Source: Ramazzottius varieornatus (taxonomy: Eukaryota > Tardigrada > Eutardigrada > Parachela > Ramazzottiidae). From it: 64,000 nucleotides of DNA. Position 1 is the first letter of the stretch. Every line of letters begins with the position of its first letter. The stretch is taken from NCBI GenBank assembly GCA_001949185.1, contig BDGG01000002.1, positions 6,166,772 through 6,230,771 on the forward strand, in the 5' to 3' direction. A program made the translations under genes and the position numbers. The notes under the pieces are model-generated. The model had not been told where the DNA came from and made no database searches. It worked only from the letters and a program-made list of their open reading frames with translations. Positions 47,201-60,438 of the stretch are shown here, piece after piece.

Positions 47201-50200
47201 CCAGTTCAACAGTTTTTCTTGTTAGGTTCCTTGATTACTTGGCTCAGCTCTGCGTATCGAACCAGACTGCCATACCTGCCACTCAGTTGCTGATATGTGT
47301 TGCTGCCTTCAACAGCAACAATTCCGATATTTTGATCCGAACTCGATTTGAAAGGGACGACGACGACTTCAGGTATGCTGAGCGAGAAGACCTACGAGTG
47401 AAAGAGCGTTCGAACTAAAGAGCGATATATTATATCTCTTCCTGACAGCAGTATGGTATTTTTTTTCGCAGCGGCTACAACAACTCACCAGTTTTCCTGG
47501 ACTGGAACCACCAAACACAGTCTTTAAGCGAGCTTACAAGGCTGGCCAGAAATGTGGCGAACCCGGAAGTGACCAAGTGGTTGGACTATTACCGGTAAGC
47601 AGCAGCGTTCAATAGGACACATTATCCTTGTAATAGCTTAATAGTGGGAAGTAAGGAAGTAAGCCCATGTTTTTTTCCAGCCACCAGCTGGATCTTTTCT
47701 CCCACATGTGTCTCGATAGGCAATATCTGGCTATAAAAGAGCTAGCTCCTGAGCTGACAGTTCCACTCACCTTGCGGTAAGCTTTCGCTTATACTTGTCG
47801 ATGGTTTGTTGGAGCGGAAAGTTCATGAGCTTTCTATGGTTTCAGCTGCTTGGCTGATGACAATCTGCAGCCGGAACTTCGAGCGTCTTTCTGTCGTTTG
47901 ATACTGCATTTGCATGTGGACAAAGGGGATCAGAAACTGATCACCCCTGTTCGCTATGCGTGAGTTCCGTCTTGGACATGTGTATTGCAATAGCGTTTGA
48001 TTGGTGAAAGGACTATATCGAAGAGTTGTCGTAGGCGTCTATGGAACGACATCCCGTCAGACTGTACTCTGGAGGGGTAAGATTTTTCCAACAACGACGA
48101 AAACACAGGACAAACTTTAACGTTCGCTTTCTTCAGGTTCAGCCATATGGCGGAGAAGAGCATCAGTGCTGAGGAAGGGTTCGAGTCGCTGGTCAGTTTT
48201 GTGCATCGTTACTTGGAGAAGTGCAGCGAGCACGCGGGCTTGAGTAAAGTTGGCGACCAGAACCAGACGTTTGCCAACAGAGAACAGAACAAACTTACGT
48301 TTGAGGTACAGTCTAGATGGGCAGCTCCGTTTTACACGGTAGATAGGAATACCGGAGATAGTTACCGTTCCACCCGTAGGTTGTGAAACTGACACGATAT
48401 CTGGTGTACTTTGGCTTCTTCTCCTTCAGTCAACTCATACACCTAACTCGCATCCTCCTCGCCATTTTGGATGTCGACACGACTGAGGGGCAGATACCGA
48501 CGGATTCTGAGGGATCCGGAGACGAAGCCGATGAGAGCCGTAAGTTTAGTGTCATACCTTTTTCCAAATCATGATGGTAATAATCTATTATAATCAGGGG
48601 TGGTCAATACGTTCATAAGAAACTCAGACAGTAGTATAGGCGTTGAAATCTCCATTAGGGAGTTTTGCCAGAATTCGTACGGCTCTCTCAAGCCCTGTCA
48701 GTCTTCTCAGCAATCTGACAACCGGATTGGCAAACGACTACGGTCGACAAACGTCTGTTTTGACGGAGCAAGAAGAAAAGCTGGTTGTCGACACCAAGGT
48801 CAAAATCATCGAGATTTTGACTTTCGTCCTCGATATCAGACTGGATTTCAAGATCACTCGTCTTTTGTCGGTCTTTAAGCAGGCTGCCCAAGGATATGGG
48901 CAGTCCCCTTCGAGTAGCAAATCGCGGACGGCAAGCGATCAGTGCGAACTGTCTGCCTCTCCCTCACGGACCGTTCACAAAGAGTTCGATGCGCTGTTCC
49001 AAGACAAGTATGTCCCGATATTTTTTTGTCACAATATGTCATTTTATCCTGCTCATCACTATTCTCCTAACGAGTACTACGTTGAACAGGGAACTCAACT
49101 TGGACGGTGAGGAAGGACGCCTGTTCATTCGGGTACTCCTTCATCTGGCCATGCACGACGACCCACAGTTGGTCACGGGAGCTTTGAAACTACTCTTCCG
49201 TCAGTTCTCGCAACGAGAAGAGCTTCTACAAGCGTTCTCTCAGGTATGAAAGCTCAACATGATCTACGCTCAACACGGTTCACGCGAAAGCTTTATGCAA
49301 TCAATACTTTCGGAAACTGATGATCTTTTAGAGATGTTAACTGATCAAAGGTTTTATATCAGGTACAACTTTTGGTCTCTCCAGCGCAAGAGGAAGTCTA
49401 CATAAAAATCAAGAACGACCTGGACGCCTTTCGGGGGTACGTGGAAAAATCTGAACTGTGGGTGTACAGGTCTACGAAAGAGGGCGCCACCGAAAAAGAA
49501 AACGATACGGTCGCTCCGCCCCAACCACTTGCACCAAGGAACTCGCTCGTACGGAACCCCAGTTTGGTTAGCTTTTCGAGTGTTGCTCGAGATTCTGTAA
49601 GTCGTTCTCCCATCAGTGCTCCGTTGTCTTTGAGTGAATCGCTGGATAACCCTGTAATTTAACAGCTGACATCCGAGCTCCCCGATATGGGTAGCCCGAT
49701 GCTGGACGAGTACGACGAGATACAGAAGATATTCTGCTCGGTCAATAGCCTATGTGTCTACAAAGATAAGAAGACAGGTTCTCGGAAACCTCGCTTCCAG
49801 GAACAAAGACTCCTGCGAAATCTGGGCTTTCACACCATCGTGATACACCTGTTGCAGATTCCATATGAGAAAGTACGAAGCTATCATCCGTCCTGTTGTG
49901 GAGCATACTTGATGACTATACCGTTTGTCAGAATTTGGACCATAAAATGCAAAAGATCATCGCTGACGCGCACGAGTTCCTGCAGAACTTCTGCTTGGGC
50001 AATCCAGATAACCAGCGGATTCTTCATCAAGATCTTGATCTGTTCTTGACGCCCTCCGTAAGCACACCGTCCACCGTGTCTATTAGCTGCTAGGCTTTGT
50101 TGACGATGTCTTACTTTTTCAGCCAGTGGAATGCATGACCGTCCGTTCCATCTTTGAAGGAAACTACGACCTGTGCTCAGAAGTGACGCCACATGTTGTT

Positions 50201-53200
50201 CAGCACTTCATTTCCTGCATCGAAAACCAAGGAGAGAATGTTGAGTACATAAGAGCTTTGCAAGCCTTGGTCTATGCTGACAATCGTTTTGTGAAGAAAA
50301 CTCAAGATCTGATCGTCTCAGAGGTGCGTTCTCGACATTGATCTGTGATAGCTGCGGAAAGCAGAATGGTGTTTGCGCCGGTCCCGTTAGGCGATGTCAT
50401 TGTGGATGGTGCTTGTTTTTGTCATTTGACAGCTCCTCAGTTCTGCCGACAGCGAAGTACTTCTTTTCATTGCGGATCGAAATGGCTTTGAGAACCTGTT
50501 GTGTCTTATGGAGAGTGTAGTGGACGATGACAAGGTGCCCGGTGACCTGCGGTACCATGTCGAACTTATTCGACTCCTGTCCATGTAGGCAAACACCATG
50601 TGGAGCGTGGTCAACTGATTTAAACCAGATCGTTTTCTGCAGTGGCGCACGCTTGCTGCCAATAGCAATGGCAACCTGCGCTAGTTGAGATAACGACGTG
50701 GTTCAGTTCGTTTGCCCATGCCCCGTATGACTTCCTGCGATACTACAATATCAAGCCGTTAGATGATCTGATCTGTAAGATCGCACGGCTTCGACGTTAA
50801 CGTTGATATACTCTCACTAGGTGCACTGGCGGACGGAACCATTTTACCGAGCTGAAATGCCATAATCTGATGCCGTTGGAAGACATTATCCGCCTTATTG
50901 CGCACAAAAGTTGTTTGATCATGGTGAAGTGTGTCTATGTGGATTTTCTGACCAACTGTGAGTTTCGTTCGTTTCGAAAATTGCCGTCTTTTGCTGTATA
51001 AGATGACTGTGAAACATAAATTCTGATTATCTACCATCAGGTTTTGTGGAGACCGAGATGGAGAATAAGGAAATCTTCTCGAGTAGTTCCACTGGCATAT
51101 GGACGCTTTTCGAAGACTTCGCTAAAGACATTGATGAGGTGGGTAATCAGCGAGTATTATCGTTTTTACTAAAGGGCGGTTTCCTAATTTGGTTTTTGGT
51201 ACAGGCTTGCAAAACAGAGTTCCAGCCAAGTCGACAATGGTCGCTGCATTACTACGTGGCTACCGCTGTCGTCAAACTTCTGACGGACTTTTTCAAGACC
51301 GCTTTCCCTACTTCTACCGGAAGACCGAAGTTGCAGGACTCGGTGAGTTCCAACAGCCGGCTTTGTACTCCGCTGTCTGGATCTTTTGTGCTAAAACTTT
51401 TTCAACGTAGGACCAAGTCCAGCTGATGGAACGGCTACTTCAAAGTCTCATTCGTTTGTGTGGACAAAACTGGGTGAAAACAGATAAATCCTTTCAGGCC
51501 AATGTGAGCTCATGCCTGAAAGAACTGAAGGAAGCAGGTAAGCCGAAAAAATGGAAGGGCTGTGATATTCCTAATATAGTGTATGTTCTTTATTCGTAGC
51601 CACCAGAGTTGGTAGTATGCCGTCTCATCTCGGTGTCCAAGTTGAAACTGCCTTGGAACGGGGAAAACTCAGGCAACCGTTGCCAGTTTCTAGCAAGCTC
51701 TCGAACTGCGCAAAGTCCGTAGAAGCAATCTCGGGGAGCCTTCAGGAGAACCTCAGCCGGGACGACCAAGAGATCCTCAACAGTTTGCAGGTACTGACTA
51801 CCCTACAGGTTTCATAGCTCAGAAGGATGTTAAAATCCATCACCAGATTTATGACTTATCTTATGTCGCCGCAGGAAATAGTGACGAAGATTCAGTTGCA
51901 CGGAAATAATCTGGCACTTGCGGAGAAATCGCTCATCGTTGACGTGGTGCAGTATCCGGAGATTCTGTTCAGTAGCCGGTCTAAGACTCGTCCTCGCTAC
52001 CAAGGCGGAGAACTTATTAGAAAGTTAGTCCAGACATATGAGAGCTTTAGAAAGTTTTTTACAGAGAATAACATTGCAGGCTGATCACGCACGTTAGCGT
52101 GCTCCAGGAATCTGACGAGCTGTTGTGCTTGCAAATTCTCCACGTGCTAAGATCCATGATCATAGAAGAGGTGAAAGACGAGCAGAAGTTCTCGAAAGAA
52201 GGCGCGAATTTACGGCGTGACTTCCTCGCTGCATGCTTGGACAGGAGGATGAGGTCGAGATGGCAACGACCCGAAGGCAGGTCCAAGGATCTGATCATTT
52301 CCGAGATTCAGTGTCATCTGAACGCTAAAGGCGCTTCCGCGTTGGTCGTTGACTTGATCGTCAAGAAAACCAGCCCGGAAGTCCTTCGAGCCAGCGTGGT
52401 CTTGGGTATCGCCCTTTTGGACGGCGGGAATACCGCTGTTCAGGTAATAGTACCACTCGGGTCGAAGCAAACAAAGGACTATCATTTGACTATTCTTCAA
52501 TTTTTTGCAGAAATCCTTGTTCGATCGGCTGAAGAGCGGAGAAGACTCCGAGAAGTTTTTCGCGGTCTTTGATACTAAGATGAAGGCTGCTCAAAGCAGA
52601 TTACGTTCCAGCCAGAAGATTGTGTGGTCAGAGGCCGACGACGCAGATATGTTGTCAGAGTCCTCGCAGAGGGACCGCATTCAGAATAGTGTATCCGATG
52701 GTAACCTGGCGGTGCGCAGTCCGTCCAGACGTCCAAGCACATCGTCGCTCCGGAGCACATCCAGTACTCCGCAACCTCGATGGTCCGTCACGATCGACAA
52801 CGATGACGCGGAAACCGTGAAAGATGAACCGTTGTCACCGGAAGTCGAAATTATGACCAACATACTGCGGTTCTTCCAGCTCTTGTGCGAGAACCATAAC
52901 AGGGACATGCAGGTATGCATTTAGTTTCGAATTTGCTTCATGTGGGAAATAAAGATGTTCTTTCATTTAGAACTATCTGCGTGTCCAAGGCGGTCGAACT
53001 TCCTGCAACATCGTCCTACAGACCTTGTCCTTCTTGGACTGCATTTGCGGAAGCACTTCCGGCGGTCTCGGACTACTCGGTCATTACATTAATCAATCCA
53101 ACGTCGACCTGGTCAACCAAACTATAGTCACTCTTACTGAATTCTGCCAGGGACCTTCCGTCGAAAACCAAGACTGTACGGGACATCCTTTAGGTTTCCA

Positions 53201-56024
53201 ACCCGCGCGCTTTGGCCATGAGTTTCTCAGTTGTGCTTATTTACAGGCATCGCTGGAACGGAGACGGATGGATTGGACATCATACTGGCCATAATGCTGA
53301 CGGATATCCGGCCATTGCAGGACAAGGCGGAAGACAAGGTCCTGCTGCTGAAGTACAACACAGTAAAGCTTCTCCTCGCCATCACCGAGAGTCGACGGGA
53401 CACCGACAACGCGGAGAAGATTCTTCGCAATCTATCGCTGGGATCGTTCGTGGACTCCATTGTGCACTACCACTACCTGAGCGATGGCACCAAGAAGACT
53501 GGTACGGAAGACGCCCCGACTCCCCGTATGCTGGCCGGTTCCATGTACATACTGGCCTACCAACTGGCAGAGTTCAGTCCGGACTTGTGGCACCTCTTGC
53601 ACCCATCTGACTTTGACAGTACGCCCAAGATGGTGGACGCACTAAAGTACCTCGACTCCAAGACAGCTCACATCGAGGTGGTAAGGGAAGACCGGTCGAT
53701 AGAAAAGATCACCTTCCGTATTGCGGAGAAGTGTGAGTACCTTACACCCGAAACCAAGCAGCGTGTCAAGAACGAGACAGAAAGGGACGAACAAGGAAGC
53801 AAAGTGGCGGACTTCTTCGGACGGGTCGATGAACTGTACAACGAAATGAAGTGGCAGAAGCACCTCAGAGGTAATCATCTTGATTGAACCATGCCAAACA
53901 TTCACGTCCTGAAACCATCTTTGTAATTCACAGAGACACCGATGTTGTACCAAATAAGTCAGAGAATGACGCTTTGGCGTTCTTTGAACGTCTTTTTCGC
54001 CTGGCTTTTGAATATCATGGTCATGATGTACTATCCGTTTTCGGGATCCATAAGCGGTAAGTTTGACTTCCGTATGTTTGCGCTTCCAACGGGGTCATCA
54101 TTTATATTATCTACAGACATTCCGTTCGTCTACTCGAACTTTTTGTGGATAATGTTCTTCTTCGCACTGGCAATGGTGATCGTACGGCCAGAGAAGAGCT
54201 ACTTTAAACCGCTCGTCATTACCGCGATAGTCCGCTCGGTGTACCTCGTGGGTCCGCAGTACACAGTCATGCTCCTGGGAGTCATCAACGTAAGCGGCTT
54301 TAGTTCTACCGTTTTAACTAAGAAACTTCAAATAGTTTCTGGCTATAGGTGATAGTCAGCGCTGTGACCGTAGTCAGTTACACCGGTAACATTGGTGCTG
54401 CAGAGTCTTCCATTAGTGGTGCTCTGAAGGACTCCCGCTTCTTCTATGCCGTCACGCTGGTAGCAATATCTGTTGCTGGTCTGGTTGTCCATGAGTTCTT
54501 CTACAGCTTACTGGTGAGTTCGAAGCGCAGAGTCTCTTTCATCTTGAAAGTATCCGTGGACCTCCTGTTCAACCCTCCGTTTTCTAGCTGCTGGATATTG
54601 TGTACCGGGAGGAGACCTTGTACAACGTGGTTCGTTCGGTGACTCGAAACGGGCGCTCCATTCTGCTGACTGCTGTCTTGGCTGTCATTCTCATCTACAT
54701 GTTCTCCATGGTCGGCTACTTGTTCTTCTCCCATCATTTCATTAAGGAAGTTAGCACCGTAACTTCCCTGCTTTTGCCAGGTAAAACACTGCCTACATGG
54801 GTCGTCCTTGCCCGGATCTGACATAGCTTCGAGTTACTGCAACAGATATTCAAACGCTTGTAACTGTGAATGTAACAGTGGTATATTTTGCAGAAAAAAC
54901 TGTGGTAGGCTCGAATGAAGCCTCGAAGATCATCGACTTAAACCAGGAAACGGAGATGGAACATGTCTGCCACAGCATGTTGACTTGTATGGTCACAACA
55001 CTGCTGCACGGCCTGCGAAGCGGTGGAGGCATCGGCGACGTCCTCCGCCAACTCAGTTTTAAGGTACATTCCGGAAAACTGAATTCGAAAGTAGAAGGAA
55101 AACTAGTGTAGTATGGACATGCTTTAATCTACGAATTTCGGACCTTGGGTTGACCGAAATTGTATATGGCAGGACCCACTATTCTTCGCGCGAGCCGTGT
55201 ACGACCTCCTGTTCTACTTCGTGGTCATCATCATCACGCTCAACTTGATTTTCGGTGTCATCATCGACACCTTCGCTGACCTACGAGAGGAAAAACAGGA
55301 AAAGGAGGAGATTCTTCGCAACTCATGTTTCATTTGTGGTAAGTACCGACTAACCCAGTTTTGATTGCTGTTTGTAGTCCGTGGTTAACGACGCTTGAAA
55401 TATTTTGAAGGCCTGGAGAGATCGGCGTTCGATAACAAGAGCATTTCGTTCGATCAGCACATCCATAGCGATCACAATATGTGGCACTACTTGTACTTTA
55501 TTATCTTGCTCCGCGAGAAGGACCCGACAGAGTTTACCGGACCAGAAAGCTATGTGTCGAGCTTGATTGCGGTAAAGGGGAAATGAAGCGGTGGTGGTCC
55601 TTGACCATATTATGCATTACTTCCTTGTTATGTCGGTCTGATGAACTGTCTTCCTTGCAGGAGAACCAACTACATTGGTTCCCCAGACTTCGAACCTTGT
55701 CGCTGGCAGTGGAGGATAAAGACTCTGACCAAGGTGAAATTCAGAAGATCCAGAAGGAGCTTCTCATTACCCAGCAGATTGTTATCAAGCTTTCTGAGCA
55801 ACTGGCCGATCTTAGACGCGAGGTACGTTCGCAACTAATACCGTACTTTCAGCACAACTTTTTCTCAATAAGCCTCAAAATGATTTCGCATAAGCAATGG
55901 CTGGTATTGAAACTTCTAGATAAAGGAGCAAAGGAGTCGGCGTGATCGCATGAAGTCGATGCCCGCTGGCCACATTTTCAACCAGTCCATCAATGGATAC
56001 GATGATGCTTTTGACCCATTTTGA
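44255..56024 (+). CDS. ITPR: Inositol 1,4,5-trisphosphate receptor calcium channel
   Basis: The full coding region can be followed from [20 protein letters not shown] to TGA at 56022-56024 through roughly forty exons in continuous phase. The N-terminal suppressor and ligand-binding core come first: [20 protein letters not shown] and [17 protein letters not shown], which keeps the Arg, Lys and Arg that contact IP3 in mammals. The long regulatory domain follows, then six membrane segments from about 53960. The pore has [10 protein letters not shown] as selectivity filter (about 55020-55050), an S6 ending [14 protein letters not shown], the CFICGLE/HxxxDHNMWHY zinc-binding linker and a C-terminal coiled coil. 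The product is a tetrameric ER channel that releases Ca2+ when phospholipase C makes IP3. Two oddities: a GC-AG intron at 46930-46987, and an exon relic at 50707-50799. The acceptor at 48658 keeps the frame where a longer reading would break it. Confidence 0.97.
50707..50799 (+). pseudogene. Relic or poison exon in an ITPR intron, resembling its neighbour
   Basis: Inside the ITPR intron 50585-50820, an open stretch after an acceptor (TGGTTCAG) encodes [20 protein letters not shown]. The real next exon, from 50821, encodes [20 protein letters not shown] and then AH, sharing the P-L-acidic-D-aliphatic-I pattern. A donor (CT|GTAAGA) sits at 50775, but use of this exon would put the next exon out of frame and give an early stop; reading on also ends at TAA. 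It looks like a decayed tandem exon duplication, or an exon kept for unproductive splicing. Confidence 0.45.
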
Positions 56025-59000
56025 TCGAATGCCTGTGACTATTTCAAATTTTCAAAATTTTTTACATTCGAACAGAGAAATGTCAAATTAAAGCATTTCT
56101 GGTGATTTTATTTCTTTCAAAACGTCCATGTGATATACAAGTGTTTTCATGTTTCACGTCCCGGTCTTCCGGAAGGAAACAGTGGCTGTTTAAGCCACTA
56201 GTGGCAGAAATCTTTATCATTTTACCTGAAAGGACTTTCGAAAGTTTCGAAAACCGTTCTGAACGTACGCGTGCCAGAACTGCGTATGACGTAATATGTC
56301 ACTGTCAGACAGTGAACAGCAATAAATCTACCGGCTAATGGAAACTTGACAGCGAAATTTCACTTCGTCGGTTATCGGCATATCAAACAAATATCAATAG
56401 TAATTAAAGTTTCCAAGATTAAGGAATTGCTGCCATTGATTAATCAGTTGGTAAGCTATGAAAGTCAGTTAGCTCTTCCATCAATGCAATACTCTCAATG
56501 CAGCCCATTTAGGATAGTATTCCAAAGCTTGGCACCGAAATGGCGAACGCTTCGGTCGATACATTTTCTACCTTTCTGCATTTCACACAGCTGTGGCTCA
56601 GGTATCGGACATCCCATACTGTTACTGGGGCAGAAACTACGGCTGATAGGAAGAATCGCCAGTCCGTTAGGTCCGCAAGAACAGGGCGTTGCGGACGCAG
56701 ACGTGTTCATGCCGTACTTGACGTTTTGCTTTGCTGCTCGTGCATAGCAAGTTTTACAACGAGATTACACGTCGAAACGATAAAGCTCATTTGAAATCAT
56801 TAACGAACACGTTCTTCGTTACTGCCGGTCGAGTTTGGCAAACCTATAGCTAGAACCAACACTGTTATACTGTAGAGCTCTGTATGAGTCCAGGCGGGCT
56901 TACCGCGTTTACCATCCGTTGATGCAGTAAATTTCTATACGGGTACTTAGGAAACCTTCAAGTCAACAGTGCGTAGTGGCACGCTGCCAAAGACTGGTAT
57001 TCCGTTTACTTGCTGAGCATAGGTAATTTACCGACGTCGAGCTTCCACAGTTCTACTGCGAAACTTCGCATGTCGCATGGATTACTCGTTCAAAATGTCA
57101 AATTTATTGTCGAAATTTATTGCCTTCCGAAGGAGGGACTAACAACTCGTCCATCTCTATGCTGTGAACCTTGCAGGCGTGACGCTGGAAACCTGGCACT
57201 AGTACTAGTGTAAGTACGGCGACGAGTGGTATGTGGATTCTATTGTTTTTTTATAATGCCAAAGTAGTCTGGTAGGTAATACAGTACAAGAACTGAGCTT
57301 CTGGCAAATTGTTTGGTGTCTCATTTAGCAAAGCAGATCTGAAAGGTTGCTGTTTGATCTTGGCATAGGCTTTGTCTTGCCTGACGGAAAGTTGATTCGG
57401 ATTAATGCAAATTAGCCCTTTATCAAGAAAGATTACACATTTGTTTCAATGATAATAGCGTGACTAAGGGTAAGAATGAATATCCTGTAGCGGAATGGGA
57501 TGAATATCTCCACGTTGCTAAAGAAGCAGTATGAAATTAGCCTTGATTAGAGAGGAGGACGAAATACTATTCAACGTCTCTAAACAAAGGAAGGTAGCAG
57601 CAATTGTTTGCCTGTCTTTCCGTAAAGCTCAAAGAAATGTTGGTCATCATGAAGCAAAACAATAGCGAAGACCAGCACTCACCTTGTCAGCCCAGCCGGA
57701 ACTTTGGTCACAGTACCTTGGTCCATCAGACAATGTTTGCTTAGAGAAAAATTCAGCTGGACATACAGCATTCATTGAATTTCCATCAGCCCATCCCAGT
57801 TAATTTTTCTATCAAATGGTCGTGAAACCTTGCTTGACTTCCTGGTGGTCGCTGTCTCCCCCACAACCCTAGTTAGTCCCTCACTTTGAAGTGGGTTTGG
57901 AGATATTAGGAGACATACGAAAACAAGACCGACGACTGATCCAACCTTTCCGCACACAAGCGCAGTCTCAAGTGCTGAAAGGCAAATATTCGATAACAAA
58001 CTTGTGTGGTTTTTCCTCTTCTTGGTTTGACCAGTTTTCTGCAGGCAATTTTCACTTTGCTACAGGCCTTCTACGATGTTAACGTTGAAATCCCTGGGTG
58101 GTTAGCACTCGACTGGCTTTTAATTTTCTCGGGAAAACCTCGGGCCGCCAGGGTAAATCCGACACCAGCTAGAGCACAGAGAAAAATACAAAAAATTGTA
58201 GTTTTATCAATGTCAGGAGCAATGCTTTGATCCGTGTCGCGCAACCTTGGTACGCATACTGATGAAATGACTGAATGAAACATTCCGTGAATCACGGGCG
58301 ACTCTTATTGTCAAGCTACAATTAGCGGCCTTGGACTATTTTGTGGTTGACCGCCGGAAATCTCCTTCTCGGTTACTCTCATAGCATGCTTGAATTTAAA
58401 CCTCGACATGTGAAGATTGCCGATCTTTCTATCCGAACTGACCTGCCAGTACTGTTACCGCTGTGGAGACCCGAAGGTATCCTCCCATGGTATGTCGAGC
58501 GTCTCAATTCTGTGTGGCTCGTTCACGTTTCAGACACATTCCCAGCTCTGAGAAGAACTTTCTCTGGTGAAGGCGCTCTGGATGCGTATTTAGGTCAGCC
58601 GGGAAACAGGAAGTATAATTTGAGGGTCTCACTTCCTGTTTTGGAAGAAACACGCGACGCGCAGCGCCACTTAGCCGTCAGGCCGGGGATTCTACGATGC
58701 ATGCGTACGGCACGCATATCGACCTGTTATTTTTCCGTATGGTCACTTGCTCAAGTGATTTGAGTTCTTGCTTTCGCACCTTTCATGAGCTTAACGGAAA
58801 CGTGTCAAAAGGTGCTTTTGAGTACGAATAGCTCAACTTATAGTCTTAAAGCTACATTATATGCCGTGACAGATCGACGAAAGGTTCGCCAAAGAACACG
58901 CAACTCTGTGTCACTGACCAGATTAGAGATTTTGGTGAGCGAAATCACTATAAGAAAGCACTTTTATTCCTCCGTAATGACCGCCGGAAAGAAAAGAAGA

Positions 59001-60213
59001 GAAAAGAGGAAAAACGAGGAAGTCATGCGGCGAACCTTGCGTGGACCCACAGTGCAGGCGGCGAGGTCTTCAGTCGAACCATTCGGTCACGGTCTCCAGC
59101 GGGGTCCGGTCAGCGGTGAGGTTTTTCGTAGACTCTTATTCGTGCTAATTTTGACAAGTAAAGGATGCGACAGCTATATTTTTCCATAAATCACATTAGA
59201 CAATGATAATTATCGACTGCGGAAAGATGAGTGTCGCGCTTGTTCAAGACGGAACTAGGCCAGTGCGCGAGTAGCGGCGTTGGCTTCCCGGACAAAGATG
59301 GATTGAGATGAGATTATAGCTTGTAAGTTAGGTGTTGGAAGGTAAAAAATACATTATTCATCATGCTTTTCCATTGCGTTTGAGCAGAGCTTGACCAGTG
59401 ATCAAGCCAGGCTACTGAATAGTTGATGAAGACCTCGCATCGTCCTTCGTGATAGGCGCAACATATCGTTACCATTATAACCATCACTGTTCATTTTACA
59501 GGTTTTCATTTGTGACAAGACTTGCTCTCCACATCGTATGGTGCTCGTATACTATATTCGGCGCTGAACTGAACGTCAAGTGATGGAATACACAGTAACA
59601 TCTGACAAGTAACAAGCACAGCGGAAGAGGCAAAGTGGAGGCTCTGTTTCTCTTCGACAGAGCCAACCAACCAGTCAAGCATCCATCCGCCGTGTCTCTC
59701 TGCACAAGACTTTTCTCTTCTCTATAACCGTTTGTATGTGCTCAGCTGGCTCTGCGCAGCTTCAACATTGGAAATCATTAGTCGCAGGAAGCCGGAGGAA
59801 ACTTGTGTCCTGAGAAAGTGAGGAGATCTGTTTAGTGCATGTAATTGAGCCCGTCGACTGGACCATCCGACCATCTTCTCGAGGAGACGACCACTGTCAA
59901 CTGTTGCTGTTATCGGTGTCTGTAATCATTGTGGACACTGCTATGGCCTGAAACGTACTCAAATACTCATCCGCCATTACCCAGTACATGCCGTGTAAAG
60001 TGTTCGTCACCCATTAAATATCCACCAGCAAATTCACTTCTCTGTGCCCATCTTCGTGAGGCTGTTTGCTGCCTCGAGCACTTGCCGGTGCACAGAATAT
60101 ATCGCATTGTGCCATCACGGAAAAACTCGACGCTGTCTGGAATTCAACATCTGATATGCACGAGACTCCATAATTTCTTGCCTGGATTTTTGCCCGACGG
60201 TTTCTCCCTTACG
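56025..60213. other. Gene-poor stretch after the IP3 receptor
   Basis: The ITPR 3' UTR (an ATTAAA lies near 56088) and the promoter and 5' leader of the 60214 gene are expected here. No gene was recognised in between. Two minus-strand frames at 57772-57999 and 58071-58295 contain hydrophobic stretches, but their putative splice phases do not match. A plus-strand frame at 58341-58763 has no supporting motifs. Confidence 0.4.
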
Positions 60214-60438
60214 ATGGACCAGATGGACTGTCGGACTATGCTGCCGCTATTTTTATTATTTTTAGTAAGCTTTTGGGCTCGTTATGGAACAGCCCGACAG
60301 ATCTCGGAACCGGCCAAGAGCAATCTTCGTCCTGTTGAACTAGCCTGGGGAATAGCGGAAGTCCAAACGCCTCTTGGAAGACTATTCAACTACACCATAC
60401 AAAAGGATGCTTTTGATGGAGATATCGCCAATATCAAG
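60214..60438 (+). CDS. First coding exon of a probable dystroglycan (partial gene)
   Basis: An ATG at 60214 opens 75 codons ending in a consensus donor (AAG|GTAAGG). The exon encodes a short leader, a strong signal peptide core (MLPLFLLFLVSFW) and then WGIAEVQTPLGRLFNYTIQK followed by DAFDGDI. The pattern of W-G-I, a two-turn gap, G-R-L-F-x-Y-x-I and D-A-F is that of the first cadherin-like domain of dystroglycan, the laminin receptor that ties basement membrane to dystrophin; alpha/epsilon-sarcoglycans have a related start. No following exon with the expected LPSWL-type strand was found in the remaining 3.5 kb, so either a long first intron runs past the window or the call is wrong. Confidence 0.45.

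Noticed and set aside
48541-48700. Apparent frameshift in the IP3 receptor, where an acceptor near 48598 gives the wrong frame downstream
   Set aside because: The acceptor CCATTAG at 48652-48658 restores the family reading (SFARIRTAL... to EEKLVVD), so no frameshift is needed.
57772-58295. Two minus-strand frames with hydrophobic segments, considered as exons of a small multi-pass membrane protein
   Set aside because: The likely donor (phase 2) and acceptor (phase 1) do not match, and no transporter or tetraspanin signature is present.
58341-58763. 140-codon plus-strand open frame
   Set aside because: No splice partners, domain motif or hydrophobic pattern; the length is within what chance allows in this much DNA.
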